Of a stretch of 64,000 bases of DNA, positions 41,315 through 50,465 are shown in pieces (position 1 is the stretch's first letter; each line of letters starts with the position of its first letter). Below the pieces are notes generated by a model. It was not told the DNA's origin, made no database searches, and was given only the letters and a program-made list of their open reading frames with translations. The translations under genes were made by a program, and so were the position numbers. Source of the DNA: Clostridiales bacterium (GTDB taxonomy: Bacteria > Bacillota > Clostridia > Oscillospirales > Oscillospiraceae); the NCBI GenBank assembly GCA_020860385.1, contig JAJBUK010000043.1, positions 1-64,000 on the forward strand, read 5' to 3'.

Positions 41315-42289
41315 ATGGCACAGAAGGGTGATTTGATGACTGTCCGTTCCGATATTCGCGTGGTGGACGCCACGCTGCGGGATGGCGGTCTGGTGAATAA
41401 TTTTGAGTTTACGGACGAGTTTGTGAACGCGCTGTACCGGGCGAATGTCAAGGCGGGCGTTGACTATATGGAGTTCGGCTATAAGGCGTCCAAGGAGCTG
41501 TTCGACGTCAACAAGTTCGGCAAGTGGAAGTTCTGCAACGAGGAGGACATCCGCGCCGTGGTGGGCGACAACAACTCCGACATGAAAATCGCCGTCATGG
41601 CCGACGTGGGCCGCACCGATTACGAGACGGACATTCTGAACCGCTCCGACAGCGTCATTGACCTGATTCGCGTAGCCACCTACATCCATCAGATGCCCAC
41701 CGCCATCCGCATGGTGGAGGACGCGAAGAAGAAGGGCTATGAGGTCTCCTGCAACATCATGGCCGTCTCCAAGGCCAAGGAGTCCGATTTGGCTCAGGCG
41801 CTGGAGATGCTGGGCAACAGCCCCGTAGATGTGATTTACCTGGTGGACAGCTACGGCAGCCTGGTGCCGGAGCAGGTGCGCCGCCTGTCAGAGCAGTATC
41901 TGGAGGTGGGCGAAAAGTACGGCAAGCAAATCGGCATCCACGCCCACAACAACCAGCAGCTGGCCTTCGCCAACACCATTGAGGCCCTGTCCAACGGCGT
42001 CTCCTACCTGGACGCCACCATGAACGGCATGGGCCGCGGCTGCGGCAACTGCTCCATGGAGCTGCTGCTCAGCTTCCTGAAGAATCCTCAGTACAACGTT
42101 TACCCGGTGTTCCGCTTCCTGCAAAATCACATCATCCCCCTGCGGGAATCCGGCGTGGTTTGGGGCTATGACATTCCCTACCTGCTGACAGGTAAGCTGA
42201 ACCAGCACCCCCGCGCCGCCATCGAAGCGGTGAAGCAGGGCCGCACAGATTATGCGGAGTTCTACACCGAGCTTCTGGAGAACGAGTGA
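41315..42289 (+). CDS. HMGL-like/aldolase catalytic domain protein
   Basis: VVDATLRDGGLVNNFEF, VYLVDSYGSLVPEQV, GIHAHNNQQLAFANTIEAL; a start at 41336 is possible. Confidence 0.88.
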   Translation: MAQKGDLMTVRSDIRVVDATLRDGGLVNNFEFTDEFVNALYRANVKAGVDYMEFGYKASKELFDVNKFGKWKFCNEEDIRAVVGDNNSDMKIAVMADVGRTDYETDILNRSDSVIDLIRVATYIHQMPTAIRMVEDAKKKGYEVSCNIMAVSKAKESDLAQALEMLGNSPVDVIYLVDSYGSLVPEQVRRLSEQYLEVGEKYGKQIGIHAHNNQQLAFANTIEALSNGVSYLDATMNGMGRGCGNCSMELLLSFLKNPQYNVYPVFRFLQNHIIPLRESGVVWGYDIPYLLTGKLNQHPRAAIEAVKQGRTDYAEFYTELLENE

Positions 42290-42396
42290 TCGCTTCCCGC
42301 TTCGCCTGCGCATAAAGTTGTTACCGGTTTGTTGTTGCACAATCAGCCGCCTGGTAGTATGATAAAGTCACACCCAGGAAAACAGGAGGAGCCAGT

Positions 42397-43302
42397 ATGA
42401 AGAAGCAGATTTCCTTACTTATCGTGGTGGCGCTGATGGCCGCCCTTTTGGTTGGCTGCGGCCGGGTCGCTGCCGATGAGGACACGCTGGAAGAGGCTGC
42501 ATCCTCGTCGTCCGGTCAGGCAGAGGACGCTTCGGCTGCGTCCTCCAGCGCCGTTTCCGTAGAAGCGGAAGGGGGAGAAGCGTCCGAGGCAGAGCCGGAG
42601 ACGGATGCAGAGCCCTGGCTCACCATTGACAGCACGGATGCCTATGATTCCGCTTACACCTTCTCCGTGCCGGAGGACGGCAGCTATGCATTCACGGTGT
42701 CCAACGCGGATGGCGCGGAGGTCACCTGGGAGGTCTATGTGCTGGAGGAGCCCTTCGAGGATGCGACGCGCTACATCCCCCAGGCCTATGACCCCTGCCT
42801 GACCGAGAGCGGGACGCTGACCCTGACGGCGGACAGCCAGGTCTATTGCATTTGCTCGGTGAACGCATTCACCGGCGACCCCCTGGACGAGGGCAGCAGT
42901 CAGATGCTGGTGTTCCAGACGTTGGAGGAAGTGGCCTCCGGTACGTTCAGCGAAGGGCTGAACGATTCCACCGATACCGCTTCGGAGGGGGTCGCCATCA
43001 CCTCTGAGGATGCCTTTGACAGCTGTTATGCCTTTGAGGCAACGGAGTCCGGCACATACAGCTTTACCATCCAGAACGCAGAGGGCAGCGAGGAGGTCAC
43101 CTGGGAGATTTATGTCCTGGAGAGCGCCTTCGACGAAGCGCCCCGGTACATCCCCCAGGCCCAGGAGCCCAGCCTGACCGGCGAGGGCAGCCTGGAGATC
43201 GCCAGCGGCAGCTGGGTGTACTGCTTCTGCTCGGTCAACGCCTTTACCAGCGACCTGGACGAGGTGACAGGCGTCAGCACCCTGACCTATACGATTCAAT
43301 AA
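42397..43302 (+). CDS. lipoprotein with two tandem homologous extracellular domains
   Basis: Lipobox LLVGCGRV; repeat VTWE(V/I)YVLE..F(E/D)(D/E)A.RYIPQA..P.LT, VYC(I/F)CSVNAFT. Confidence 0.75.
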   Translation: MKKQISLLIVVALMAALLVGCGRVAADEDTLEEAASSSSGQAEDASAASSSAVSVEAEGGEASEAEPETDAEPWLTIDSTDAYDSAYTFSVPEDGSYAFTVSNADGAEVTWEVYVLEEPFEDATRYIPQAYDPCLTESGTLTLTADSQVYCICSVNAFTGDPLDEGSSQMLVFQTLEEVASGTFSEGLNDSTDTASEGVAITSEDAFDSCYAFEATESGTYSFTIQNAEGSEEVTWEIYVLESAFDEAPRYIPQAQEPSLTGEGSLEIASGSWVYCFCSVNAFTSDLDEVTGVSTLTYTIQ

Positions 43303-43615
43303 CCTGAGAGAGGACCCGCTATGGCAGCGACGCTGGGCGGGTCCTTTTTGCGGCGTCGGAGCGGCAGCTCCTGCGCCCTGTGCGAAAAAACAAGCGAAAA
43401 ATTGGAAGAAGCGGCGGAAAAATAAACAAAAATTTGGACAAAATGCCGCCGGAATGAGGAAAAGTTCCAAACTTATGAAATGACCTTTACAGAGCTGGCA
43501 AGCTGTGATAAAATAGACATAACGAGTGAATGGGACGGAACCTGCACGGCAAGCCGCCGTGCGCAGCAGGGTCGGTGCGCATGGGCACGCCGGACGAATT
43601 TGGAGGAGCATTTGC

Positions 43616-44374
43616 ATGATTGAGACCTTTACGATTCCGGGCAGTCATCAGGATCGGGAATGTGAGATTCAGGTTTGGCTGCCCAGCGGCTATCATGACG
43701 GGGATGAGTTGTACCCTGTGATGTACTTACTGGATGGCATCAGCGCCTTTACCTGTAAGGATGAGGCGGGCAACGTGACGTCCAGCATCGCATCCTTTAT
43801 GGATAGCTGGGATAAGGAAATGATCGTCGTTTCCATTGGCGGCCCCCGGAATGCAGGGGAGGCCAGCCAGGATTACTGCCCCTTTTCCCGCTTGCAGCAG
43901 GATGGGGTGGAGTTTAGCGGCAAAGGGGACGAGGTCATTCAGTGGATTCTGTACAAGCTGAAGTCAGTCATTGACGAGCGATACCGCACCAACCCCTTCC
44001 GCCTCTGCACCGCCATCGGCGGCTGCGGAATGGGCGGCACCCTGGCGCTGTACGCCCTGGCGAAGTATAACCGCTGGTTCTCCAAGGCGGCCTGCCTGTC
44101 CTGTGATTTCTCTGTAGGGTATGATGAGCTGAGCTGCCTGATCGCAAACAGCTATGTGGATTCCAACACCCGCCTGTTCCTGAGTTGGGGCAGCGACGAG
44201 GGAGAAACACGGGCAAATCTGTCCAAGCAGGTGGGCTGCTCCCTCCAGCTGAACCGGCTGTTCGTGATGCAGGAGTGCAGCGCCTACCCCTACCAGCAGA
44301 GAGGTGGGACTTATTCCAGCGAGAGCTGGACGAAGCAGATTCCGCTTTTCATGCACTATTTGTGGAAGGAATAA
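43616..44374 (+). CDS. esterase-family (Esterase D/Fes-like) alpha/beta hydrolase fold protein, probably catalytically degenerate
   Basis: Fold signature VMYLLDGISAF..., GGCGMGGTLALYALAKYNRWF, GGTYSSESWTKQIPLFMHYLW. Confidence 0.8.
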   Translation: MIETFTIPGSHQDRECEIQVWLPSGYHDGDELYPVMYLLDGISAFTCKDEAGNVTSSIASFMDSWDKEMIVVSIGGPRNAGEASQDYCPFSRLQQDGVEFSGKGDEVIQWILYKLKSVIDERYRTNPFRLCTAIGGCGMGGTLALYALAKYNRWFSKAACLSCDFSVGYDELSCLIANSYVDSNTRLFLSWGSDEGETRANLSKQVGCSLQLNRLFVMQECSAYPYQQRGGTYSSESWTKQIPLFMHYLWKE

Positions 44375-44408
44375 GAAGCACCTCCCCGCCAGGGGAATCA
44401 AAACAAAA

Positions 44409-44446
44409 AAGGGAACCTCTGACACAGCAGTCAGAGGTTCCCTTTG
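44409..44446. terminator. bidirectional hairpin terminator
   Basis: 16-bp perfect stem AAAGGGAACCTCTGAC/GTCAGAGGTTCCCTTT. Confidence 0.7.
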
Positions 44447-44468
44447 CGTTTGGATTGCATTTGGGCGC

Positions 44469-45128
44469 TTATTCCTCGTCCTCATCCTCCGGGTATCGGT
44501 CCTCCAGGACGGCGCGCTCCTCCTCGTTCAGATACTTGGGGAAGATACGCTCTAGGAACAGGGAGACCAGCAGCACGGTCAGCACCGGTACGAAGAAGAT
44601 GGGCCACCACCGCTCCAGCACGAAAATCACCAGCTCAACCACCATCAGCACCAGGATGACCGTGGTGGGCAGATGGCGGATGCACAGGGCGAAGGAGGTC
44701 TGGAACAGCTCTTTCAGCCCCAGGTCGAACCGGCCCATGACGGGGAACAGGTAGCAGAACAGCCCCACCGGAATGACCAGGGCCACATAGTAGGCCACGA
44801 ACATGACCACGCCCAGGTCGGAGGTGGCGTTGGCGTGCATCACCGCGTAGCCGTAAAAGATGAGCACCATCACCGGCAGGAAAATCAGGGTGGCCGGGAT
44901 GCCCCGGCGCAGATTCTGCACGAAGGCCTTCCAGTACATCCCGAAGGCTCCGTCCTCCCCGTGGCGGAAGGTCTTGACGACTGTGTAATACAGGGCGGCG
45001 GTGGCGGGGCCTGCGGTGATGACGGGCAGGCTCAGCGCCGCCCAGAACAGGCTCAGCCCCACAAAGTCCACGCATTTGCTGATAAACCGCCAGAATAGGT
45101 TGTCCGGGTTAAACACTTGTCGAAACAT
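44469..45128 (-). CDS. DUF624 (YesL-like) membrane protein
   Basis: MFRQVFNPDNLFWRFISKCVDFVGLSLFWAALSLPVITAGPATAALYY. Confidence 0.85.
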   Translation of the reverse strand: MFRQVFNPDNLFWRFISKCVDFVGLSLFWAALSLPVITAGPATAALYYTVVKTFRHGEDGAFGMYWKAFVQNLRRGIPATLIFLPVMVLIFYGYAVMHANATSDLGVVMFVAYYVALVIPVGLFCYLFPVMGRFDLGLKELFQTSFALCIRHLPTTVILVLMVVELVIFVLERWWPIFFVPVLTVLLVSLFLERIFPKYLNEEERAVLEDRYPEDEDEE

Positions 45129-45173
45129 GACAGTCTGCCTCACTGTAGCGTTGGAATGCGGCCGGTTCGGGTA

Positions 45174-46073
45174 TCAAATGTGCTTCTCTGCCAGCGCCTC
45201 GGCGATGCGTTCCTGGTTTTTGCGGGCGGTCTCCGGGTCCCGGCGGACGAACTCGTTGTAAAGCACGTCCACCACATACAGCTGGGCCATCTCGGCGGGA
45301 ATGCTGCTGAGCTGGAGGGGGCTTTCAAAGGAGCCGCACTGGAGCACCACGTCGGCCCGGGCAGCCCCCGGCGACTTGGAGAACCGGGTGATCAGGATGA
45401 TGCTGGCCCCCCGCTTTTTGGCCAGCCCCATCAGCTCCGTAATGTCCTTCGTGGAGCCGGAATAGGAGAAGAACAGAATGGCGTCCCGCTCCGTCAGCAG
45501 GGCGGCGGTGGTGGCCTGGAGGTGGGAGTCCTGGGAGAAGTGGAACTTGGGGGAGACAGTGGAAAACAGGTGGGCTGCCTGCCAGGACAGAATCAGCGAG
45601 CCGCCCTGACCCATACAGTAGACCCGCTCCGCATTACAAAGCAGGTCCACCGCCCGGTTGATGGCTTCCGGCCGAATCAGGGACATACTCTGCCCGATGG
45701 CGGCGGTCTGCGCCGCATAGAGCTTGCGGCACAGGTCGGAAAGGCTGTCCTCCGGGCGAATGTTCCCCTCCTGCCCCTCCAGGACAGGGGCGACGCTGCC
45801 CTGCTCGGCTACGGTGGCCTTGGCCAAGGCCAGCTTGAAGGCGTTGTAGCCCTTCAGCTTTAGCTGGCGGCAGAACCGGGAGACGGTGGCCTCCGCCACG
45901 CCGCACTCCTCCGCCAGGTCGGAAATGGACATATACTGCACCTCGGTGCAGTGGTTGAGCACATAGTCGGCCACCTTTCGCTCTGCGGCAGTAAAGTGGT
46001 AATAGCCGTTGCCGATATAGGCGAAGATGTTGCCCTCTGCCGGCTGCTGCGATTGCTGCTGCTGGGGTGTCAT
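45174..46073 (-). CDS. RpiR/MurR-family regulator (HTH + SIS domains)
   Basis: FTAAERKVADYVLNH...SISDLAEECGVAEATVSRFCRQLKLKGYNAFKL; SIS domain. Confidence 0.93.
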   Translation of the reverse strand: MTPQQQQSQQPAEGNIFAYIGNGYYHFTAAERKVADYVLNHCTEVQYMSISDLAEECGVAEATVSRFCRQLKLKGYNAFKLALAKATVAEQGSVAPVLEGQEGNIRPEDSLSDLCRKLYAAQTAAIGQSMSLIRPEAINRAVDLLCNAERVYCMGQGGSLILSWQAAHLFSTVSPKFHFSQDSHLQATTAALLTERDAILFFSYSGSTKDITELMGLAKKRGASIILITRFSKSPGAARADVVLQCGSFESPLQLSSIPAEMAQLYVVDVLYNEFVRRDPETARKNQERIAEALAEKHI

Positions 46074-46128
46074 TGCGTTCCTCCTCTGTGATTTGCGTGG
46101 GTTGGTCGTGCCGTCTGAGTGGGGAGCG

Positions 46129-47337
46129 TTACGGTCTGGCTTCGATTTCGTCCATGAGCTTGTCCAGGGTGATCAGGCAGCGGGGCACATGGAAGGGGCC
46201 CTTGAAGGTGCTGCCCTTACAGGCGGGCATGGTGGGCAGACCGTCCCGGCGGAGGTAGCCGTACCACTCGCCATACTCCGGGTCGGCAAAGTGCTGCTCC
46301 ACATAGTCGGCGGTCTTGTTGAACCAGTCCAGATACTGCTCGTCCCCGGTGTCCCGGTAGAACATCATGGAGGCGATCAGAATCTCGTTGTGGGGCCACC
46401 AGAGCTTCATGTCATGCTCGTAGGCCTCCGGCGGGCAGCCCATGCAGTCGATGAAGTACAGCAGGCCGCCGTATTCCTCATCCCAACCGGCGTTGATGGC
46501 GTTGTGGAAGATGTTGCGGGCCACCTGGCGGAGGGAGTCGTCATCGGTGTAGTTGGCCTGCTCCTCCAGGAACCAGCTGCCCTCGATGTCGTGGCCGGGA
46601 TTCACCACCCGTCCGGCGGTGGTATCGGTCTGCAATTCGCCGTGCATCCCCACCGTCTCCAGCACGCACTTCAGCTCCGGCTTGTAGTGGTAATTCAGAA
46701 TCGCGTCCACGCACTCCTGGGCCCGCTGGTCGTAGAGGGCCTTGTTCTCCGGGTCGCAGCGGCGCATGACGGCGGTGACGTTCAGGTAAATCATCGGGTC
46801 GCCGAAGGCCCGGCTGGAGCGGGTCTCCGGGATGGTCTTGGGGCCCAGGCCGGTGGGGTCCTGAATCAGGCCATTATTCAGCTTGTAGACCATGTCATAG
46901 GCCCGGCGGGCCCGCTCTATGCGGACGGTGTCGCCGGTGTTGGCATAGTACTCCGCGTTGGCGATGGTGTAGAAGTTCTCGGAGTGGCAGTACCGGCGCT
47001 GGCGCAGGGGTCTGCCGTCGCCGGTGACGGTGAAGTAGAGCCGCCCTCCGGCGTCATGGTTGACGCAATGCTCCTCCAGGAAGTCCAGGCAGGAGCGGGA
47101 TGCCTCCAGCCATTCGGGCCGCTGGCCGTACTGGGTACACAGGTAGGCGAAGATCCAGCCGCACCGGCCCTGCATCCAGACGCTCTTGTCGGTGGAATAA
47201 ATCTTCCCCGTCCGGTCCAGGCAGGTGTACACGCCGCCGTGCTCCTTGTCCATGCCGTACCGGAGCCAGAAGTCCACGCAGCGCTTTAACTCGTCCCTGA
47301 CCCACTGGTGGCGGGCCTGAAATGCCTGCTTATCCAT
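46129..47337 (-). CDS. N-acylglucosamine 2-epimerase (AGE) family protein
   Basis: DKEHGGVYTCLDRTGKIYSTDKSVWMQGRCGWIFAYLC; HDIEGSWFLEEQA. Confidence 0.9.
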   Translation of the reverse strand: MDKQAFQARHQWVRDELKRCVDFWLRYGMDKEHGGVYTCLDRTGKIYSTDKSVWMQGRCGWIFAYLCTQYGQRPEWLEASRSCLDFLEEHCVNHDAGGRLYFTVTGDGRPLRQRRYCHSENFYTIANAEYYANTGDTVRIERARRAYDMVYKLNNGLIQDPTGLGPKTIPETRSSRAFGDPMIYLNVTAVMRRCDPENKALYDQRAQECVDAILNYHYKPELKCVLETVGMHGELQTDTTAGRVVNPGHDIEGSWFLEEQANYTDDDSLRQVARNIFHNAINAGWDEEYGGLLYFIDCMGCPPEAYEHDMKLWWPHNEILIASMMFYRDTGDEQYLDWFNKTADYVEQHFADPEYGEWYGYLRRDGLPTMPACKGSTFKGPFHVPRCLITLDKLMDEIEARP

Positions 47338-47427
47338 AGTTACCTCATCCTTTCTAAACGTGACACAGATGGTTGGAGCCTACTGCCGGACGCCGAACCC
47401 CGCGCAGGCAATCCAGCCATTTTCTTC

Positions 47428-47456
47428 ATTATACCATCGGTGAAAAATTTTTTCAA
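47428..47456 (-). promoter_or_regulatory. promoter of the AGE-rpiR-DUF624 operon overlapped by a TGAAA-N5-TTTCA operator
   Basis: Minus strand TTGAAA-N17-TATAAT; TGAAAAATTTTTTCA at 47441-47455. Confidence 0.6.
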
Positions 47457-47528
47457 TCATAGTGCAGGAAAGATTTCACCTTTTCTTGAAAATTTTCTCC
47501 ACCGCTGAAAATTATTTTTATTTTCCTC

Positions 47529-47557
47529 TTGCATCTTGGCCCATTTTTGCGTATGAT
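47529..47557 (+). promoter_or_regulatory. nagA promoter
   Basis: TTGCAT-N17-TATGAT. Confidence 0.5.
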
Positions 47558-47623
47558 ATAGGTACGGACGGCGCGGGGGACTTCCCCACGCCTTACAGAG
47601 AGGAACCGGAAGGAGTGGTTGCC

Positions 47624-48739
47624 ATGCGCATCATCAACGCCAGGGTATTCCTGGACGGCGGCTTTGTGGAGGGCGGCGTTGCGTTCTCTGAGACCATCAC
47701 CGCCGCAGACCCCGCCGTGGCGGGGCCAGGGGAGTTGGACGCCGAAGGCGGCTATGTTATCCCCGGCCTCATCGACATTCATACCCACGCAGCCATGGGG
47801 GCGGATGCCAGCGACGGCGACCCGGAGGGGCTGCGCACCCTGTCCCGGTACTACGCGGCGGGGGGCGTCACCGCCTGGTGCCCCACCACCATGACCCTCA
47901 AAGAGCCGGAGTTGACCCGGGCCATGCACACCATCCGGGACTTTGCCCGCCCCGCCGACGGGGCTAAGGTGGCCGGGGTCAACCTGGAGGGGCCGTTCCT
48001 GAGTTACGCCAAGCGGGGGGCCCAGAACCCGGAGAACCTCCACGCCCCGGATATTGACCTGTTCCAACGGCTCAACGATGCCAGCGGCGGCCTCGTCCGT
48101 CTCGTGACCGTCGCCCCGGAGGAGCCGGGGGCCATCCCCTTCATTCGGGAGGCGTCAAAAGTCGCCACGGTGTCCCTGGGCCACACCACGGCGGACTATG
48201 ATACCGCCATGGCCGCCTATGACGCCGGAGCCAGCCACGCCACCCACCTGTTCAACGCCATGCCCCCGCTGCACCATCGGGAGCCGGGGGTCATCGCCGC
48301 CGCCAGCGACGCCGGGGCCACGGTGGAGTTGATCACTGACGGCCTCCACGTCCATCCGGCCATGGTGCGGCTGACCCACCGGCTGTTCGGGGAGAAGCTG
48401 GTGCTGATTTCCGACTCCCTCCGCTGTGCCGGTATGCCGGACGGGGACTATGTGCTGGGCGGCCAGCCCATCACCATGAAGGGCGGTAAGGCCACCCTCT
48501 CCGGCACTGACACCCTGGCAGGCTCCTCCATCCACCTGATGGACGGGCTGCGCCGGGCCGTCTCTTTCGGGGTACCTCTGGAGGCCGCCGTCACCGCCGC
48601 CACCCTGGCCCCGGCGAAGGTGATTGGCCGGGACGGTGAGATAGGCTCCATCGCGCCGGGGAAGCGGGCCGACCTGGTGGTGCTGGACAGCCAACTGAAT
48701 GTGAAGGCCGTTTACATCAACGGCAAGCGTATCCGCTAA
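47624..48739 (+). CDS. nagA: N-acetylglucosamine-6-phosphate deacetylase
   Basis: YVIPGLIDIHTHAAMG, VAGVNLEGPFLSYAKRGAQNPENL, SLGHTTADYDTAMAAYDAGASHATHLFNAM, APGKRADLVVLD. Confidence 0.95.
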   Translation: MRIINARVFLDGGFVEGGVAFSETITAADPAVAGPGELDAEGGYVIPGLIDIHTHAAMGADASDGDPEGLRTLSRYYAAGGVTAWCPTTMTLKEPELTRAMHTIRDFARPADGAKVAGVNLEGPFLSYAKRGAQNPENLHAPDIDLFQRLNDASGGLVRLVTVAPEEPGAIPFIREASKVATVSLGHTTADYDTAMAAYDAGASHATHLFNAMPPLHHREPGVIAAASDAGATVELITDGLHVHPAMVRLTHRLFGEKLVLISDSLRCAGMPDGDYVLGGQPITMKGGKATLSGTDTLAGSSIHLMDGLRRAVSFGVPLEAAVTAATLAPAKVIGRDGEIGSIAPGKRADLVVLDSQLNVKAVYINGKRIR

Positions 48740-48757
48740 AGAAATGAGGAATCTGCT

Positions 48758-49483
48758 ATGAAAATCCTTTCCGCCAGAGACTATGACCACATGAGCCGCC
48801 AGGCGGCCAACATCCTCTCCGCCCAGGTCATTTTGAAGCCCGACTGCGTGCTGGGCCTGGCCACCGGCTCCAGCCCCATCGGCACCTACAGGCAGCTCGT
48901 CGATTGGTACCGGAAGGGGGACATCGACTTTAGCCAGGTGCGCACGGTGAACCTGGACGAGTATGTGGGGCTGGACGCCGCCAACGACCAGAGTTACAGC
49001 TACTTCATGCGTCACCACCTCTTTGACCAGGTCAACATCGACCTGGCCAACACCAATGTCCCCTGCGGCACGAACCTCAATGCGGAAGCGGAATGCGCCC
49101 GCTATGATGCCATCATTCAGGGGATGGGAGGCATCGACCTCCAGCTGCTGGGCCTCGGCCCCAACGGCCACATTGGCTTCAATGAGCCGGACGATTATTT
49201 CCCCAAAAGCACCCACAAGGTGGCCCTGACCGACGCCACCATCCAGGCCAACAAGCGCTTCTTCCAGCGGGAGGAGGACGTGCCCCGGTTTGCCTACACC
49301 ATGGGCGTCAGCGACATTATGCAGGCCCAGCGGGTGGTGATGGTGGTCTCCGGCGCGGGGAAGGCGGACATCGTGAAGCGGGCCTTCTTCGGCCCCATTA
49401 CCCCCCAGGTGCCGGCCTCCATCCTCCAGCTTCACAAGGACTTCATCCTGGTGGCGGACGAAGCCGCCCTGTCCAGGATTTGA
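48758..49483 (+). CDS. nagB: glucosamine-6-phosphate deaminase
   Basis: VLGLATGSSPIGTYRQLV, TVNLDEYVGLDAANDQSYSYFMRHHLF, LLGLGPNGHIGFNEPDD. Confidence 0.95.
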   Translation: MKILSARDYDHMSRQAANILSAQVILKPDCVLGLATGSSPIGTYRQLVDWYRKGDIDFSQVRTVNLDEYVGLDAANDQSYSYFMRHHLFDQVNIDLANTNVPCGTNLNAEAECARYDAIIQGMGGIDLQLLGLGPNGHIGFNEPDDYFPKSTHKVALTDATIQANKRFFQREEDVPRFAYTMGVSDIMQAQRVVMVVSGAGKADIVKRAFFGPITPQVPASILQLHKDFILVADEAALSRI

Positions 49484-49502
49484 GGAACTTCTAAAAAGAG
49501 TG

Positions 49503-49534
49503 CGTCCCCAGGACTATACAAAGTCCTGGGGACG
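49503..49534. terminator. bidirectional terminator
   Basis: 13-bp perfect stem CGTCCCCAGGACT/AGTCCTGGGGACG. Confidence 0.65.
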
Positions 49535-49543
49535 TATCCTATC

Positions 49544-50191
49544 TCAGCCCTGGGGCATCAGCGTTGGTACCAGTTCTGCCAGCCGGGCGGCCAGCTGGGC
49601 ATGGCCCCGGTTCGTCAGGTGCATAAAGTCGATTTGGTTGAACTCGCAGCCTGCCGCGTCCATAAAGTGGCAGCCTGTCACCTCCGCGGTCTGGGCGAAG
49701 GCGGCGGCCAGCCCCTCCGACTTCTCGGCGCAGCCGGTGCCCATGGCCGGGTCCCGCATCTGCCGCCCAATGGGGGGCGGGGCCACGATGAGGATGTTGG
49801 GGCCGTGGCTGCCCCAGCAGTCCACGCTGATGGCCTTGCGCACCAGCCGCTCCATGCCCAGGCCGATGCAGGCGGCGTTGACGCCCAGACGATCCTTGGT
49901 GTCGTTGGTACCCAGCATGATGATGAGCAGGTCAATGACCTCATGGCTTTTCAGGAGGGCGTACAGCACCGGCATAGCGTCCATGCTCTCGTGGAGGGGG
50001 TCGGGGAACACGGTGGTGCGGCCGGACAGCCCTTCCTCCGTCACCAGGTAGTCCGGCCCCAGTGCGGTCTGGAGGCGGCAGGGCCAGCGTTCCTCCTCAT
50101 TAAACCGTGCGCCGCCGTCGGCGCAGTCAGTGGGGTCGGCGCAGTAGCCGTGGGTGTTGGAGTCGCCCAGACAGAGTATGTGTTTTTTCAT
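49544..50191 (-). CDS. SGNH/GDSL-type hydrolase (candidate carbohydrate O-acetylesterase)
   Basis: ILCLGDSNTHGY, IIMLGTNDTKDR, DFMHLTNRGHAQLA. Confidence 0.88.
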   Translation of the reverse strand: MKKHILCLGDSNTHGYCADPTDCADGGARFNEEERWPCRLQTALGPDYLVTEEGLSGRTTVFPDPLHESMDAMPVLYALLKSHEVIDLLIIMLGTNDTKDRLGVNAACIGLGMERLVRKAISVDCWGSHGPNILIVAPPPIGRQMRDPAMGTGCAEKSEGLAAAFAQTAEVTGCHFMDAAGCEFNQIDFMHLTNRGHAQLAARLAELVPTLMPQG

Positions 50192-50296
50192 GGCGCTCAT
50201 CCTTTCCTCCGCCCCGAGGCGGGGCCGTTTTCTCCCATTCAGTCTACCGTCTGGGCCGGGAAATGTCAAGGGAAAGCGAGCCGGTTCCGCCCGCTG

Positions 50297-50341
50297 TTTG
50301 AAATTTTTTTCAAATTTTCAAAATTCTGAAAATTTCTTTCA
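50297..50341. promoter_or_regulatory. cluster of TGAAA-N4/5-TTTCA operators upstream of the sugar ABC transporter
   Basis: TTTGAAA-tttt-TTTCAAA, TTTTCA-aaattc-TGAAAA, TGAAA-atttc-TTTCA. Confidence 0.6.
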
Positions 50342-50349
50342 AATACCCC

Positions 50350-50378
50350 TTGACAGGCGGGGAGGATTTATGTATAAT
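50350..50378 (+). promoter_or_regulatory. near-consensus sigma-A promoter of the sugar ABC transporter
   Basis: TTGACA-N17-TATAAT. Confidence 0.8.
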
Positions 50379-50465
50379 TTGTTATAAAGGAGTGGCAAGA
50401 CGCTCCTCCCGGCACAGGAAAACGCCTGAGCCAAAAACAACCATTTTAAAAAAGGAGGACACAAC

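Noticed and set aside
38778-41336. 852-aa plus-strand ORF
   Set aside because: Overlaps the M50 protease in another frame and runs antisense to fbp; no domain seen.
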